A stretch of 64,000 nucleotides of DNA from Gammaproteobacteria bacterium (GTDB lineage Bacteria > Pseudomonadota > Gammaproteobacteria > Nitrosococcales > Methylophagaceae): NCBI GenBank assembly GCA_029248745.1, contig JAQWIT010000013.1:1-64000 (forward strand). The letters are read 5' to 3'. Position 1 is the first letter of the stretch, and every line of letters begins with the position of its first letter. This document shows positions 19,590 through 27,018 of the stretch, piece after piece. Below the pieces are notes generated by a model that saw nothing but the letters and a program-made list of their open reading frames with translations, had not been told where the DNA came from and did no database searches. The position numbers and the translations under genes are program-made.

Positions 19590-19684
19590 GAGTCTTGTCT
19601 ATTTCAGTAGGTCATATCAAAAAACCGACTATTATAGCAGGTGTTTCTGAGAATAAATTATGGTGATCAATTCGTTAGTATTTT

Positions 19685-20038
19685 TTAGGTGCTTGCTTTT
19701 GTTATTAAAGCTTGGCCTTCAAAGCTGGTACCTTGCCAGCCTGAGACCATAAAGTTACGAATATTTTGGTGATCTTCACCTTCAGGGTTTTTGAGGACAT
19801 CATCGCGATAGTAATTCCCAAAGCAAGCTAAGGTTTGTTGTTCTGAAAGCTTATTTAGTATGCCAAATGCAAAGATTTTGCATGAACCGTTATTTTCACC
19901 CGCTTGATTGAGAGTTACACCATTAGTGAAAGAGGTCGGTGTGAATGAATATGTGGCTTCGATAACCGACATGGTTTCTGTGAATTCAATATTGTTGGGT
20001 GTTCGTTCGAGTTTGTTTAGGAATGTCGTTAGGTTCAT
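19685..20038 (-). CDS. HopJ-family protein
   Basis: Small soluble protein, 117 aa, of the family named after the Pseudomonas syringae HopJ effector. Family-typical stretches are visible: SFTPTSFTNG, GENNGSCKIFAFG, LACFGNYYRDDVL and DHQNIRNFMVSGW. It has no signal peptide. No secretion system is seen around it, and the family is widespread in free-living bacteria, so the effector name should not be taken as function; its real role is unknown. Confidence 0.85.
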   Translation of the reverse strand: MNLTTFLNKLERTPNNIEFTETMSVIEATYSFTPTSFTNGVTLNQAGENNGSCKIFAFGILNKLSEQQTLACFGNYYRDDVLKNPEGEDHQNIRNFMVSGWQGTSFEGQALITKAST

Positions 20039-20088
20039 TTATGGTTGCCTTGGCATGTATCAAAATGTTTTCATTATACATAGGTCAT

Positions 20089-20134
20089 TAGGGCTTAAAT
20101 GACTTTAGCTTTAGGGCTTAAATGACTTTAGCTT
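20089..20134. repeat. Tandem repeat, two 23-bp units
   Basis: The 23-bp unit beginning TAGGGCTTAAATGAC occurs twice in a row (20089-20111, 20112-20134) and starts a third time (TAGGG at 20135). It sits just after the 3' end of the decayed nitroreductase gene, so it looks like a slippage duplication in sequence no longer under selection. Confidence 0.85.
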
Positions 20135-20144
20135 TAGGGATGAA

Positions 20145-20806
20145 TTACTCAAAAAATTTAGCGAATTGTCCAATATCTTCGCGTTCAGTACGGTATTGAT
20201 TTATGGCATCATCTTTGTCTTTGAAGCCTAATGCGATGCCACAAACGATATGTTTTGATGCCGTTTAATTGAGTGTTTGCCGGATGATATTAAGATATTC
20301 AGCTATACTCCTTGAGACAGGTCGCTAAGCCTTCTTCCATAGCACTGAGCATAAGAGACTATAAGAACATGCCATACTCAAGGTATGACCCTGTTTGCAT
20401 GGCATCATCGATTAAAAACGGCAACATAACCGGTGCATCAAGAGCACGATAGTTAGCGGCCCTTTGTGCTTGGCGGCGCGTTTCATCGTCTCTTTTTATG
20501 GCTAGACTTTCATAGAGCTGTAAACCACATTTTTTACGGTGTAAGGTATACGGTGATTGCCATTTTTCTGGTGGTAAGGATAGTCCGGGGTAGGTTTTAT
20601 ACCGTTTTCAAATGCCTGTTCTATGGTGGTTTGTAAGGTGTGTTTGATTATCCAGTAATCACGGCGAATTGCTAAGGCTGGGTGTTGGCACCTTAGGATG
20701 CTTTGCGAGCGACTGTCAGAATATTGTCAATATGTGCTTTGCCGACGGCTTGTTTGGTAAAAGCACGACATGAATGGCGTTGTTTGATCGCTTCATTAAT
20801 ATTCAT
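20145..20806 (-). pseudogene. Decayed nitroreductase-family flavoprotein
   Basis: The start reads MNINEAIKQRHSCRAFTKQ and then NILTVARKAS-stop-GANTQP, where the family has PSGANTQPW, so the FMN-binding motif is broken by an in-frame TAA and a frameshift. The end reads FKDKDDAINQYRTEREDIGQ FAKFFE in another frame, and the middle (AMEEGLATC, ANYRALDAPVMLP) is spread over several frames. The start overlaps the stop of the upstream ybaN-like gene as ATGA, so the two were once coupled. Several lesions rule out a single sequencing error. Confidence 0.88.
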
Positions 20807-21186
20807 TTTGGTGGCTCAGATTCTTTTAGCTGATAGATAACCGCGAGTGCAACCAATCCCAGTACGACAAGCGTTAATTGTAACTCTGTTCTTCCAGATA
20901 AAATGATAATTGAGATACTAAAAGAAATGATGACCAGAGCCATTGATCTTAATTTAACCTGGCGGCTGATTGTCTTATTTTTTTCCCATTCAGTTAAGAC
21001 AGGGCCGAACCATTTATTGTTGAGTAGCATACGATGAAAGCGGTGAGAACTTTTAGAGAAGCAGGCCAAGGCCAAAATTAAAAAGGGGGTGGTGGGTAAT
21101 ATGGGTAGCACAGCACCGATGCTACCAATAATTACACTGAGCGAGCCAAGGGAGATTAATAAATATCGTTTTAATGCTTTTTCCAT
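20803..21186 (-). CDS. DUF454 (YbaN-like) inner-membrane protein
   Basis: 127 aa, with an N-terminal TM pair (YLLISLGSLSVIIGSIGAVLP; TPFLILALACF) joined by the conserved LPILPTTPF stretch, then the family's FxKSSxRFxxxLLxNxxFG region and a C-terminal hydrophobic pair. Function of DUF454/YbaN is not established. It lies between efpL and the dead nitroreductase. Confidence 0.85.
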   Translation of the reverse strand: MEKALKRYLLISLGSLSVIIGSIGAVLPILPTTPFLILALACFSKSSHRFHRMLLNNKWFGPVLTEWEKNKTISRQVKLRSMALVIISFSISIIILSGRTELQLTLVVLGLVALAVIYQLKESEPPK

Positions 21187-21197
21187 ATCCTTAGTTT

Positions 21198-21764
21198 TTA
21201 TGCTCGTGACATAAATTTACCTGTGCTGGTATTGATTTTAATTGTTTCTCCAATTTCAATATATTCTGGGACTTGCACTTCTAGGCCTTTAGCGAGGATA
21301 GCGGATTTGGTTCTGGCTGCTGCAGTAGCACCTTTAATGCCTGGCGCAGTATCGGTAATCGTCATGACGACCGCTGCAGGGAGTTCTATGGCAACGAGTT
21401 GATTATCTAGAATGATGGCGACTATGCCTTCTAACCCTTCAGTTAAATAACCTTGTTCTTGTTCAATTTCGTTTGAATGGATGGTGTGCTGTTCGTAATC
21501 ATCCAAATTCATGAAAGTATGACCATCAGTATCTTGGTAGGAGAATTGGACGAGTTTACGTTCGCAGTCGACTTCCTTTAAAAAATCATCCCCTTTTAGA
21601 GATTCGTCTCTTTTTTGTTTCGTCTTGAGATGATTAAAGCGGATTTTGTAAAGCGTCGATGCCCCACGAGATGACGGGTTTCTGACCTCGATATCTTTTA
21701 CTGAGTATGGTTCGTCATTGACTTCGACGACCATTCCACGTTTCAAATCACTGGCTTTTGGCAT
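21198..21764 (-). CDS. efpL: Elongation factor P-like protein EfpL (YeiP)
   Basis: EF-P paralogue that helps ribosomes through difficult peptide bonds; 188 aa, three-domain (KOW, OB, C-terminal) EF-P fold. The domain I tip loop reads NPSSRGASTLYK, with Arg where ordinary EF-P has a modifiable Lys or rhamnosylated Arg and with the longer loop typical of YeiP/EfpL. The C-terminal EF-P signature appears as VPEYIEIGETIKIN. The loop argues for EfpL rather than canonical EF-P, which would be encoded elsewhere. Confidence 0.85.
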   Translation of the reverse strand: MPKASDLKRGMVVEVNDEPYSVKDIEVRNPSSRGASTLYKIRFNHLKTKQKRDESLKGDDFLKEVDCERKLVQFSYQDTDGHTFMNLDDYEQHTIHSNEIEQEQGYLTEGLEGIVAIILDNQLVAIELPAAVVMTITDTAPGIKGATAAARTKSAILAKGLEVQVPEYIEIGETIKINTSTGKFMSRA

Positions 21765-21879
21765 AGTATTCTCTGAAGGAGTTAAATTTGATTGGCATTA
21801 TACCGTTTCTGTTAGGACAACACTGATAAAGTGATTACGTTAATATGGTCGTTATTATTGATCTAAGTTTGAGAGCAAA

Positions 21880-22713
21880 ATGGCTGAAATTGGCAAAATA
21901 AACTATTTAGAAGTAGTAAAAAAAGTGGACTTTGGGGTTTATCTCGATGGTGATGAATTTGGAGAGATTTTATTACCAGAACGTGATGTACCCCCTGACT
22001 GTGTTGTCGGTGAAGGTTTGGATGTCTTTGTGCATCTTGATTCAGAGGATTTATTGATTGCGACGACGCAGATGCCGAAAGCGATGGTGGGCGAAAGTGC
22101 GTTTTTGAAAGTGGTTGAGGTTAATGCAGTCGGTGCCTTTTTAGATTGGGGTTTACCGAAGGATTTATTGGTTCCCTACAGCGAACAGCAAAAGCCGATG
22201 GAGGTCGGGCATTCTTATGTGGTTTATGTCTATGTTGATGAGGAGACGGACCGTATAGCTGCTAGCAGTCGGTTGAATAAATTTGTTGTAGATTCATCAC
22301 CTTATTTTAAAGTGCAGCAGAAGGTTGAATTGCTTATCTGTGAACGAACAGACTTAGGTTATAAGGCAGTGGTGAATCAGTCTGTTATTGGTTTGTTGTT
22401 TAATAGTGATGTTATCCAGCCTGTGCGGGTGGGTGAAACCTTACAAGGCTATATCAAAGAAGTCAGGCCAGATAAAAAGCTCGATCTTTGTTTGCAGTTA
22501 GTTTCTCGCGAAGCATTGGATGATTTATCTAGGAAGGTGATGGCTTTTATTCAGTCTGAAGGGGGCAAAACGACGTTGACTGATAAAAGTGCCCCTGCCG
22601 ATATTGCTAAGCAATTTGGTGTGAGTAAATCGAGTTATAAAAAAGCGTTGGGCAAACTGTATCAAAGGCGTTTGATAGTGATTGAAAAGCATCAAGTGAC
22701 ATTGGCGAAATAA
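21880..22713 (+). CDS. CvfB-like S1-domain RNA-binding protein
   Basis: 277 aa with several S1-like beta-barrel domains in the first 210 residues (VDFGVYLDGDEFGEILLPERDVP; VNAVGAFLDWGLPKDLLVP; KKLDLCLQ) and a C-terminal winged helix (DIAKQFGVSKSSYKKALGKLYQRRLI). This architecture matches the CvfB/YitL family, an RNA-binding protein whose exact role is unclear. Its stop is one base before the rbgA ATG, so the two are coupled, which suggests a ribosome-linked role. Confidence 0.88.
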   Translation: MAEIGKINYLEVVKKVDFGVYLDGDEFGEILLPERDVPPDCVVGEGLDVFVHLDSEDLLIATTQMPKAMVGESAFLKVVEVNAVGAFLDWGLPKDLLVPYSEQQKPMEVGHSYVVYVYVDEETDRIAASSRLNKFVVDSSPYFKVQQKVELLICERTDLGYKAVVNQSVIGLLFNSDVIQPVRVGETLQGYIKEVRPDKKLDLCLQLVSREALDDLSRKVMAFIQSEGGKTTLTDKSAPADIAKQFGVSKSSYKKALGKLYQRRLIVIEKHQVTLAK

Positions 22714-22714
22714 C

Positions 22715-23632
22715 ATGGCGATTAACTGGTACCCAGGCCATATGCATAAAGCATTGAAAGAGATGCGTAAGATCATGCCGCAGGTTGATTTGATGATAGA
22801 AGTGCTTGATGGCCGGATTCCTTTTAGCAGTGAAAACCCTATACTAGCGCAATTACGTGGCGATAAACCGTGTATCAAGGTGCTGAGTAAATGTGACTTA
22901 GCCGACCCTGTTTTAACGCAAGCTTGGCAAGAATACCTTGAGCAGGACAAAGGTGTAAAGACGATTGCGTTAACGACGCAAGAGCCTGAGCGGATAAAAG
23001 ATTTATTGGATTTATGTCATAAATTAGTGCCATCTAAATCAGCCGGTGTGAAAAATATTCAAGCGATGATTATGGGGATACCGAATGTGGGTAAATCGAC
23101 ATTGATTAATCACTTGGCGGGCCGTCAAATAGCGAAGACAGGGAATGAACCTGCCGTGACCAAAATGCAGCAGCGGATCAAATTGGACCGCGGTATTGTG
23201 TTATTGGATACGCCAGGTGTGTTGTGGCCGAAGCTTGAAAACCAACATGGTGGTTATCGATTGGCAATTACTGGCGCGATTAAAGAGACAGCCATTAGTA
23301 ATGAAGACATTGCACTTTATGCCGTGGCTTATCTACGTGACGCTTACCCGAATTATTTATTTGACAGATACCAGTTATCTGAATTATCACTGGATGATGA
23401 AACGCTCTTGTCAGAGATAGGAAATGGGCGTGGTTGTTTACGTGCTGGAGGTAGAGTTGATTTGGAACGTGCCGCTAAAATTGTGTTAACCGAATTACGC
23501 GCAGGCACTTTAGGGCGATTGACACTGGAAACGCCAGAGCTGATGGAACAAGAGCTGAAAGAAGTAGCCGAACATTTGGCAAAAATCGAAGCGAAAAAGG
23601 CAGCAAAATTAGCAATACAATCTTCACAATAA
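22715..23632 (+). CDS. rbgA: Circularly permuted ribosome-assembly GTPase RbgA/YlqF
   Basis: 305 aa. The GTPase motifs are in permuted order: G4 (SKCDLAD) comes before G1 (GIPNVGKST) and G3 (LDTPGVLWP), the signature of the YlqF/YawG class. The N-terminal INWYPGHMHKAL is also typical. In Bacillus it acts late in 50S assembly. A C-terminal helical domain (about 220-300) binds rRNA. No lesion is seen. Confidence 0.95.
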   Translation: MAINWYPGHMHKALKEMRKIMPQVDLMIEVLDGRIPFSSENPILAQLRGDKPCIKVLSKCDLADPVLTQAWQEYLEQDKGVKTIALTTQEPERIKDLLDLCHKLVPSKSAGVKNIQAMIMGIPNVGKSTLINHLAGRQIAKTGNEPAVTKMQQRIKLDRGIVLLDTPGVLWPKLENQHGGYRLAITGAIKETAISNEDIALYAVAYLRDAYPNYLFDRYQLSELSLDDETLLSEIGNGRGCLRAGGRVDLERAAKIVLTELRAGTLGRLTLETPELMEQELKEVAEHLAKIEAKKAAKLAIQSSQ

Positions 23633-23659
23633 GTAGTGTTCTCCCAGGCAACAACATCT

Positions 23660-23701
23660 AAATGATAATCATTTGCATTTAGAATAAAGAGATCCTATAA
23701 T
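23660..23701 (+). promoter_or_regulatory. Fur-type operator overlapping a near-consensus promoter
   Basis: AAATGAT-A-ATCATTT (23660-23674) is a perfect 7-1-7 palindrome close to the Fur box core, extended by TGCATTT as a third hexamer-like element. The promoter has -35 TTGCAT (23673-23678), 17-base spacing and -10 TATAAT (23696-23701). The operator covers the -35 box, so iron-loaded Fur would shut it. Confidence 0.82.
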
Positions 23702-23735
23702 CAAACCTCGATACATCATTTAATGGTGAGAGGTC

Positions 23736-23930
23736 ATGATGAAAAACCAATCTTATTTCGCGAATCATTCAAATTCTATACATTTAGCCATTGCTCCAAA
23801 TCGACTCGAAGACCTCATTAGGGAGGGGAGTTTGAGCGTGACTGATTTCAGTTGTTTAGATACTTCTTCAAAAAAGAATGTTTGGGCTATGCTGAGATCG
23901 TTAGCAGCAAAACGGCTTGTGAGACAATGA
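23736..23930 (+). CDS. Small unknown protein under a Fur-type promoter
   Basis: 64 aa, no signal peptide, no TM helix. It contains a run EDLIREGSLSVTDFSCLDTSSKKNVW that looks like a short helix-turn-helix-like or helical fold, but I do not recognise a family. It starts at ATGATG behind an AGAGGT ribosome-binding site, 35 bases after the -10 box. Its stop overlaps the next start as ATGA. Iron regulation is inferred from the operator alone. Confidence 0.65.
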   Translation: MMKNQSYFANHSNSIHLAIAPNRLEDLIREGSLSVTDFSCLDTSSKKNVWAMLRSLAAKRLVRQ

Positions 23931-24214
23931 ATGCGCCACTGACTCGACATACAGTCGAGAATCGTTTACTCCTGGCTGCAAATGAAGAGTTAGAAGCGGT
24001 CTATAGTGATAGAGATGATCCTTGTGTCGCATTGCTGATTAGCCGAAATTATCATCTATTGGCGCAACAGCCAGAAGAGCTCGACTTACGTATAGGCTGG
24101 ATGCAAAAGGCAAAATACTGGTGGCATGAGTATTTAAAAAAGAGTACTGGAAAACATGTCGATTTTGGTTTTTTGATGCAAGATCATGTTTTGTTTAAGC
24201 GTATTGAGTTTTAA
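23927..24214 (+). CDS. Small unknown protein, second gene of the Fur-type unit
   Basis: 95 aa from ATG 23927, coupled to the previous gene by ATGA. Features visible: an acidic stretch (NEELEAVYSDRDDP), SRNYHLLAQQPEELDLRIGWMQKAKYWWHEYLKK and no cysteine motif beyond one Cys. No family recognised. The Trp/Lys-rich helix might be a protein- or membrane-binding surface, but that is a guess. Followed by a perfect hairpin. Confidence 0.62.
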   Translation: MNAPLTRHTVENRLLLAANEELEAVYSDRDDPCVALLISRNYHLLAQQPEELDLRIGWMQKAKYWWHEYLKKSTGKHVDFGFLMQDHVLFKRIEF

Positions 24215-24265
24215 TCCATAGAAATCTCATTTGAGATAATGCGTTAGGATTAGATTCTAGTCTTG

Positions 24266-24290
24266 TGACATCAAGACTTTCTTGATGTCA
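24266..24290. terminator. Perfect hairpin after the small-gene pair
   Basis: TGACATCAAG and CTTGATGTCA pair perfectly over 10 bp around ACTTT. The T tract behind it is poor (CTTCATTCTA). It may end the small-gene transcript, or be a protein-binding palindrome ahead of the porin promoter. Confidence 0.5.
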
Positions 24291-24393
24291 CTTCATTCTA
24301 TAATCGACACAATAGAAGTTGAGTTTGCCTTTTTTTTCACAGATTTTTATTTGATGTAAAAAAACAACAAATAGTTACGAATATTATTGTTTT

Positions 24394-24435
24394 AATGAGA
24401 ATCATTTGCATTAGCTTTATCATATTGAATATAAT
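24394..24435 (+). promoter_or_regulatory. Second Fur-type operator and promoter, for the porin
   Basis: AATGAGAATCATTTGCATT (24394-24412) matches the Fur box pattern with one mismatch in the dyad. It overlaps -35 TTGCAT (24406-24411); 18 bases on is -10 TATAAT (24430-24435). The layout copies that of the 23660 promoter, including the shared string ATCATTTGCATT. Confidence 0.8.
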
Positions 24436-24476
24436 TAATTTGTTTAAAGAACTATAACCTAGATGAGGAGAGATAA

Positions 24477-25724
24477 GTGAAATTTAAACGTACCTTGATT
24501 GCTGCGAGTTTAATGGCAGCAGGCACTGTTGCTACTGCAGCACCCACAAATGAAGAGTTGTGGACGATGATGCAAGAAATGCAACAACAAATGAAAGATG
24601 TTCAAACGCAAAATCAGCAATTGAAAGCAGAAAATGCGAATTTGAAAAATAAAGTTGAAGAGACCGAACAAGCTGTTGAAGCTGTTGCAGAAGCTTCTGA
24701 GCAAAATAGCGGCCCATTATTCAGTGGCAAGAATACGACAATCGGTGGTTATGGTGAAGTTCACTTCAATAACTTGCAAGATCAGAATGGTGATTCTGAT
24801 AAAGATCAAGTTGATGTTCACCGTTTTGTCTTATATTTCGGTCATGAGTTCACGGATGATTTACGTTTCTTCTCAGAACTTGAGTTAGAACATAGCTTGT
24901 CAGGTGATGGTAAACCAGGTGAAGTTGAGCTCGAGCAAGCTTACATTGAATATGATTTGAACGAACAGAACAGTGTTAAAGGTGGTGTGTTCTTAGTACC
25001 AGTTGGTATTTTAAATGAAACGCATGAGCCGAATACTTTCTACGGTACTGAGCGTAACGCAGTTGAGAAGAATATTATTCCTTCAACATGGTGGGAAGCG
25101 GGTGTCGCATTTAGTGGTGAACTATCGCATGGTTTCTCTTATGATTTAGCGCTCCACTCAGGCCTCGATGTCAGTAAAGAAGGGACTGTAACATCATTTA
25201 AGATTCGTGATGGTCGCCAAAAAGTGGCTGAAGCACAAGCCAACGATTTAGCTTACACTGGTCGCGTTAAATGGACAGGTATGCCAGGTGTTGAGCTAGC
25301 AGCAACGATGCAATATCAAGAAGATATGACACAAGGCAATATCGCAGATTCAGATGGTGGAACATTGTTTGAAACACACGCTGTTATTGAACGCGGTCCA
25401 TTTGGTCTACGTGCATTGTACGCACAATGGGATCTTGATGGTGATGCGCCGAAAGTGGCGGGTTATGATGAACAAGATGGTTGGTATGTTGAACCATCAT
25501 TTAGAATCAATGAGCATTTTGGTGTGTTTGCTCGCTACAGTGAGTGGGATAACCAAGCGGGTGATAGCTCAATCGAAAGCGAGTTCGAACAAATCGATTT
25601 AGGTGTCAACTGGTGGCCACATAAAAATGTTGTGGTTAAAGCAGATTACCAATGGCAAGATGCAGAGAGTGATTCTGCGAAAGAATTGAATGGCTTTAAC
25701 TTAGGGATTGGTTACGAATTCTAA
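24477..25724 (+). CDS. Outer-membrane porin with coiled-coil N-terminus
   Basis: 415 aa. Signal peptide about 1-22 (TVATAA-PT), then a helical coiled coil (about 28-75, MMQEMQQQMKDVQTQNQQLK and repeats of Glu/Gln), then a beta barrel of alternating strands from GGYGEVHFNN to the C-terminal FNLGIGYEF, whose final Phe is the outer-membrane insertion signal. The start codon is GTG behind GAGGAG. The coiled coil probably trimerises or reaches towards peptidoglycan. The Fur-type promoter and the redox proteins downstream suggest it admits an iron-related or small redox substrate; the substrate is not known. Confidence 0.85.
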   Translation: MKFKRTLIAASLMAAGTVATAAPTNEELWTMMQEMQQQMKDVQTQNQQLKAENANLKNKVEETEQAVEAVAEASEQNSGPLFSGKNTTIGGYGEVHFNNLQDQNGDSDKDQVDVHRFVLYFGHEFTDDLRFFSELELEHSLSGDGKPGEVELEQAYIEYDLNEQNSVKGGVFLVPVGILNETHEPNTFYGTERNAVEKNIIPSTWWEAGVAFSGELSHGFSYDLALHSGLDVSKEGTVTSFKIRDGRQKVAEAQANDLAYTGRVKWTGMPGVELAATMQYQEDMTQGNIADSDGGTLFETHAVIERGPFGLRALYAQWDLDGDAPKVAGYDEQDGWYVEPSFRINEHFGVFARYSEWDNQAGDSSIESEFEQIDLGVNWWPHKNVVVKADYQWQDAESDSAKELNGFNLGIGYEF

Positions 25725-25757
25725 GCTATTGTTTAGTTGATATGGAATATGGCGGTT

Positions 25758-26285
25758 ATGAATAATATTGTTTTGAAAAAAGTGGCTCAGTGGTTCCTTT
25801 TGTCGATGTTGTTGGTGACCGCCTTTTCTGTTTCTGCACGCGGTGTTTACCAAACGAATGAGGCATTTTTAGCTGAAACATTTGGCGGTGATGTGCCGAA
25901 AAGTAAAGTGATTTGGATTAAAGGTGATTTACGTAAAACGATTGTTGATATTTTAGGTCATCGCTATTCTGGTTTGCGAATTCGTTATTGGGAGAATGGT
26001 CAGCGTAGTGCTTGGATTTTGAATGAAATTGGTAAGGAACAACCGATTACTTTTGGTATCGTGATTGAAGCCGATAAAATTAAGCATGTGAAGGTGTTGG
26101 CATTTCGCGAAAGTAGAGGTTGGGAGATCCGTCATCCCGCATTTACTCAACAATTTAAAGATGCCACGTTGATTGATAATGCGCTTGATCGACATATTGA
26201 CGGTGTATCGGGCGCGACCTTGTCAGTTTGGGCTATGACAGCCGTCACAAGACTGGCATTATATCTGGATACATTGATTACTTAA
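25758..26285 (+). CDS. Periplasmic FMN-binding (covalently flavinylated) protein
   Basis: 175 aa from ATG 25758 (ATG 25749 and TTG 25737 are alternatives). Signal peptide about 1-27 (FSVSA-RG). The C-terminal FMN-bind domain has the flavinylation motif DGVSGATLS (Asp148 to Thr154), whose Thr is attached to FMN by ApbE in related proteins. It follows the porin by 33 bases and precedes a PepSY membrane protein, a pairing proposed in other bacteria to carry electrons across the membrane to periplasmic acceptors. No apbE is in the window. Confidence 0.85.
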   Translation: MNNIVLKKVAQWFLLSMLLVTAFSVSARGVYQTNEAFLAETFGGDVPKSKVIWIKGDLRKTIVDILGHRYSGLRIRYWENGQRSAWILNEIGKEQPITFGIVIEADKIKHVKVLAFRESRGWEIRHPAFTQQFKDATLIDNALDRHIDGVSGATLSVWAMTAVTRLALYLDTLIT

Positions 26286-26296
26286 TTAGAGTTTTT

Positions 26297-27016
26297 ATGG
26301 TTCACCGTTTGAGGGCTTGGCATCGTGGCATGGGCGCGTTGGCAGCTTTATTTCTATTAATGCTCGCCGTGACGGGCATTCTTCTCAATCATACTCTTGA
26401 TTTAAAATTAGCAGAGCGGCATTTAGATTGGCCATGGTTGCTTGAGCATTATGGTGTGTCTGAGGTCGAAGCTGATCGCGTCTATTTGCTAGAAGATAAT
26501 GTGATTTCGCAGTTCGATGAGCAAATATTCGTTGATGCGCAACCAGTGGCGAAAAGTCTTAAGCCTATTATTGGTGGTATTTATATAGATGATATTACTG
26601 TCGTGGCTTCTGATGATGCTCTTATTTTATTGAGCTCTGATGGTGAGTTTATAGAAGAAATGGGTGGGGCGATAGGCATTCCTTCCCAAATCCAAAATAT
26701 TGGTCTATTCCATGGTTTGCCAGTTCTCCAAACCCGTCATGGTATGTGGCGTGGTGATATTTTATTAGAACAATGGGAAAAAATTTCTTTGCAAGGGGTC
26801 AGCTGGAGTGAAGCGACATCTATGCCCCGCATGGTGAAAGAGGATCTTGCACGATATTTTTATGGCAAAGGTATACCAGTTGAGCGTTTTGTTTTGGATA
26901 TGCACAATGGTCATATTCTAGGCCCGTTAGGGGTTTGGCTATTAGACTTTATTGGTATTTTACTTATCGTTTTGTCGTTTTCTGGTTTATGGATTTGGTC
27001 TCGAACTAAAACTTGA
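26297..27016 (+). CDS. PepSY-type inner-membrane protein
   Basis: 239 aa from ATG 26297. An N-terminal TM helix (MGALAALFLLMLAVTGILLNH) carries the PepSY-TM hallmark of a His-rich start (HRLRAWHRGMG) and a GxxxNH end; a periplasmic domain follows (about 45-205) and a C-terminal TM helix (VWLLDFIGILLIVLSFSGLWIW) with the Dxx-HNG..LG motif before it (VLDMHNGHILGPLG). The histidines beside both helices could bind haem, giving a quinol-to-flavin electron path to the FMN protein upstream. That path is inference. Confidence 0.82.
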   Translation: MVHRLRAWHRGMGALAALFLLMLAVTGILLNHTLDLKLAERHLDWPWLLEHYGVSEVEADRVYLLEDNVISQFDEQIFVDAQPVAKSLKPIIGGIYIDDITVVASDDALILLSSDGEFIEEMGGAIGIPSQIQNIGLFHGLPVLQTRHGMWRGDILLEQWEKISLQGVSWSEATSMPRMVKEDLARYFYGKGIPVERFVLDMHNGHILGPLGVWLLDFIGILLIVLSFSGLWIWSRTKT

Positions 27017-27018
27017 AA

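Noticed and set aside
19685..20038. Type III effector (HopJ)
   Set aside because: The family name comes from one Pseudomonas protein; the domain is common in free-living bacteria and no secretion genes are nearby.
20089..20134. Tandem repeat as a regulatory iteron array
   Set aside because: Only two units plus a fragment, downstream of a dead gene, with no origin-like features.
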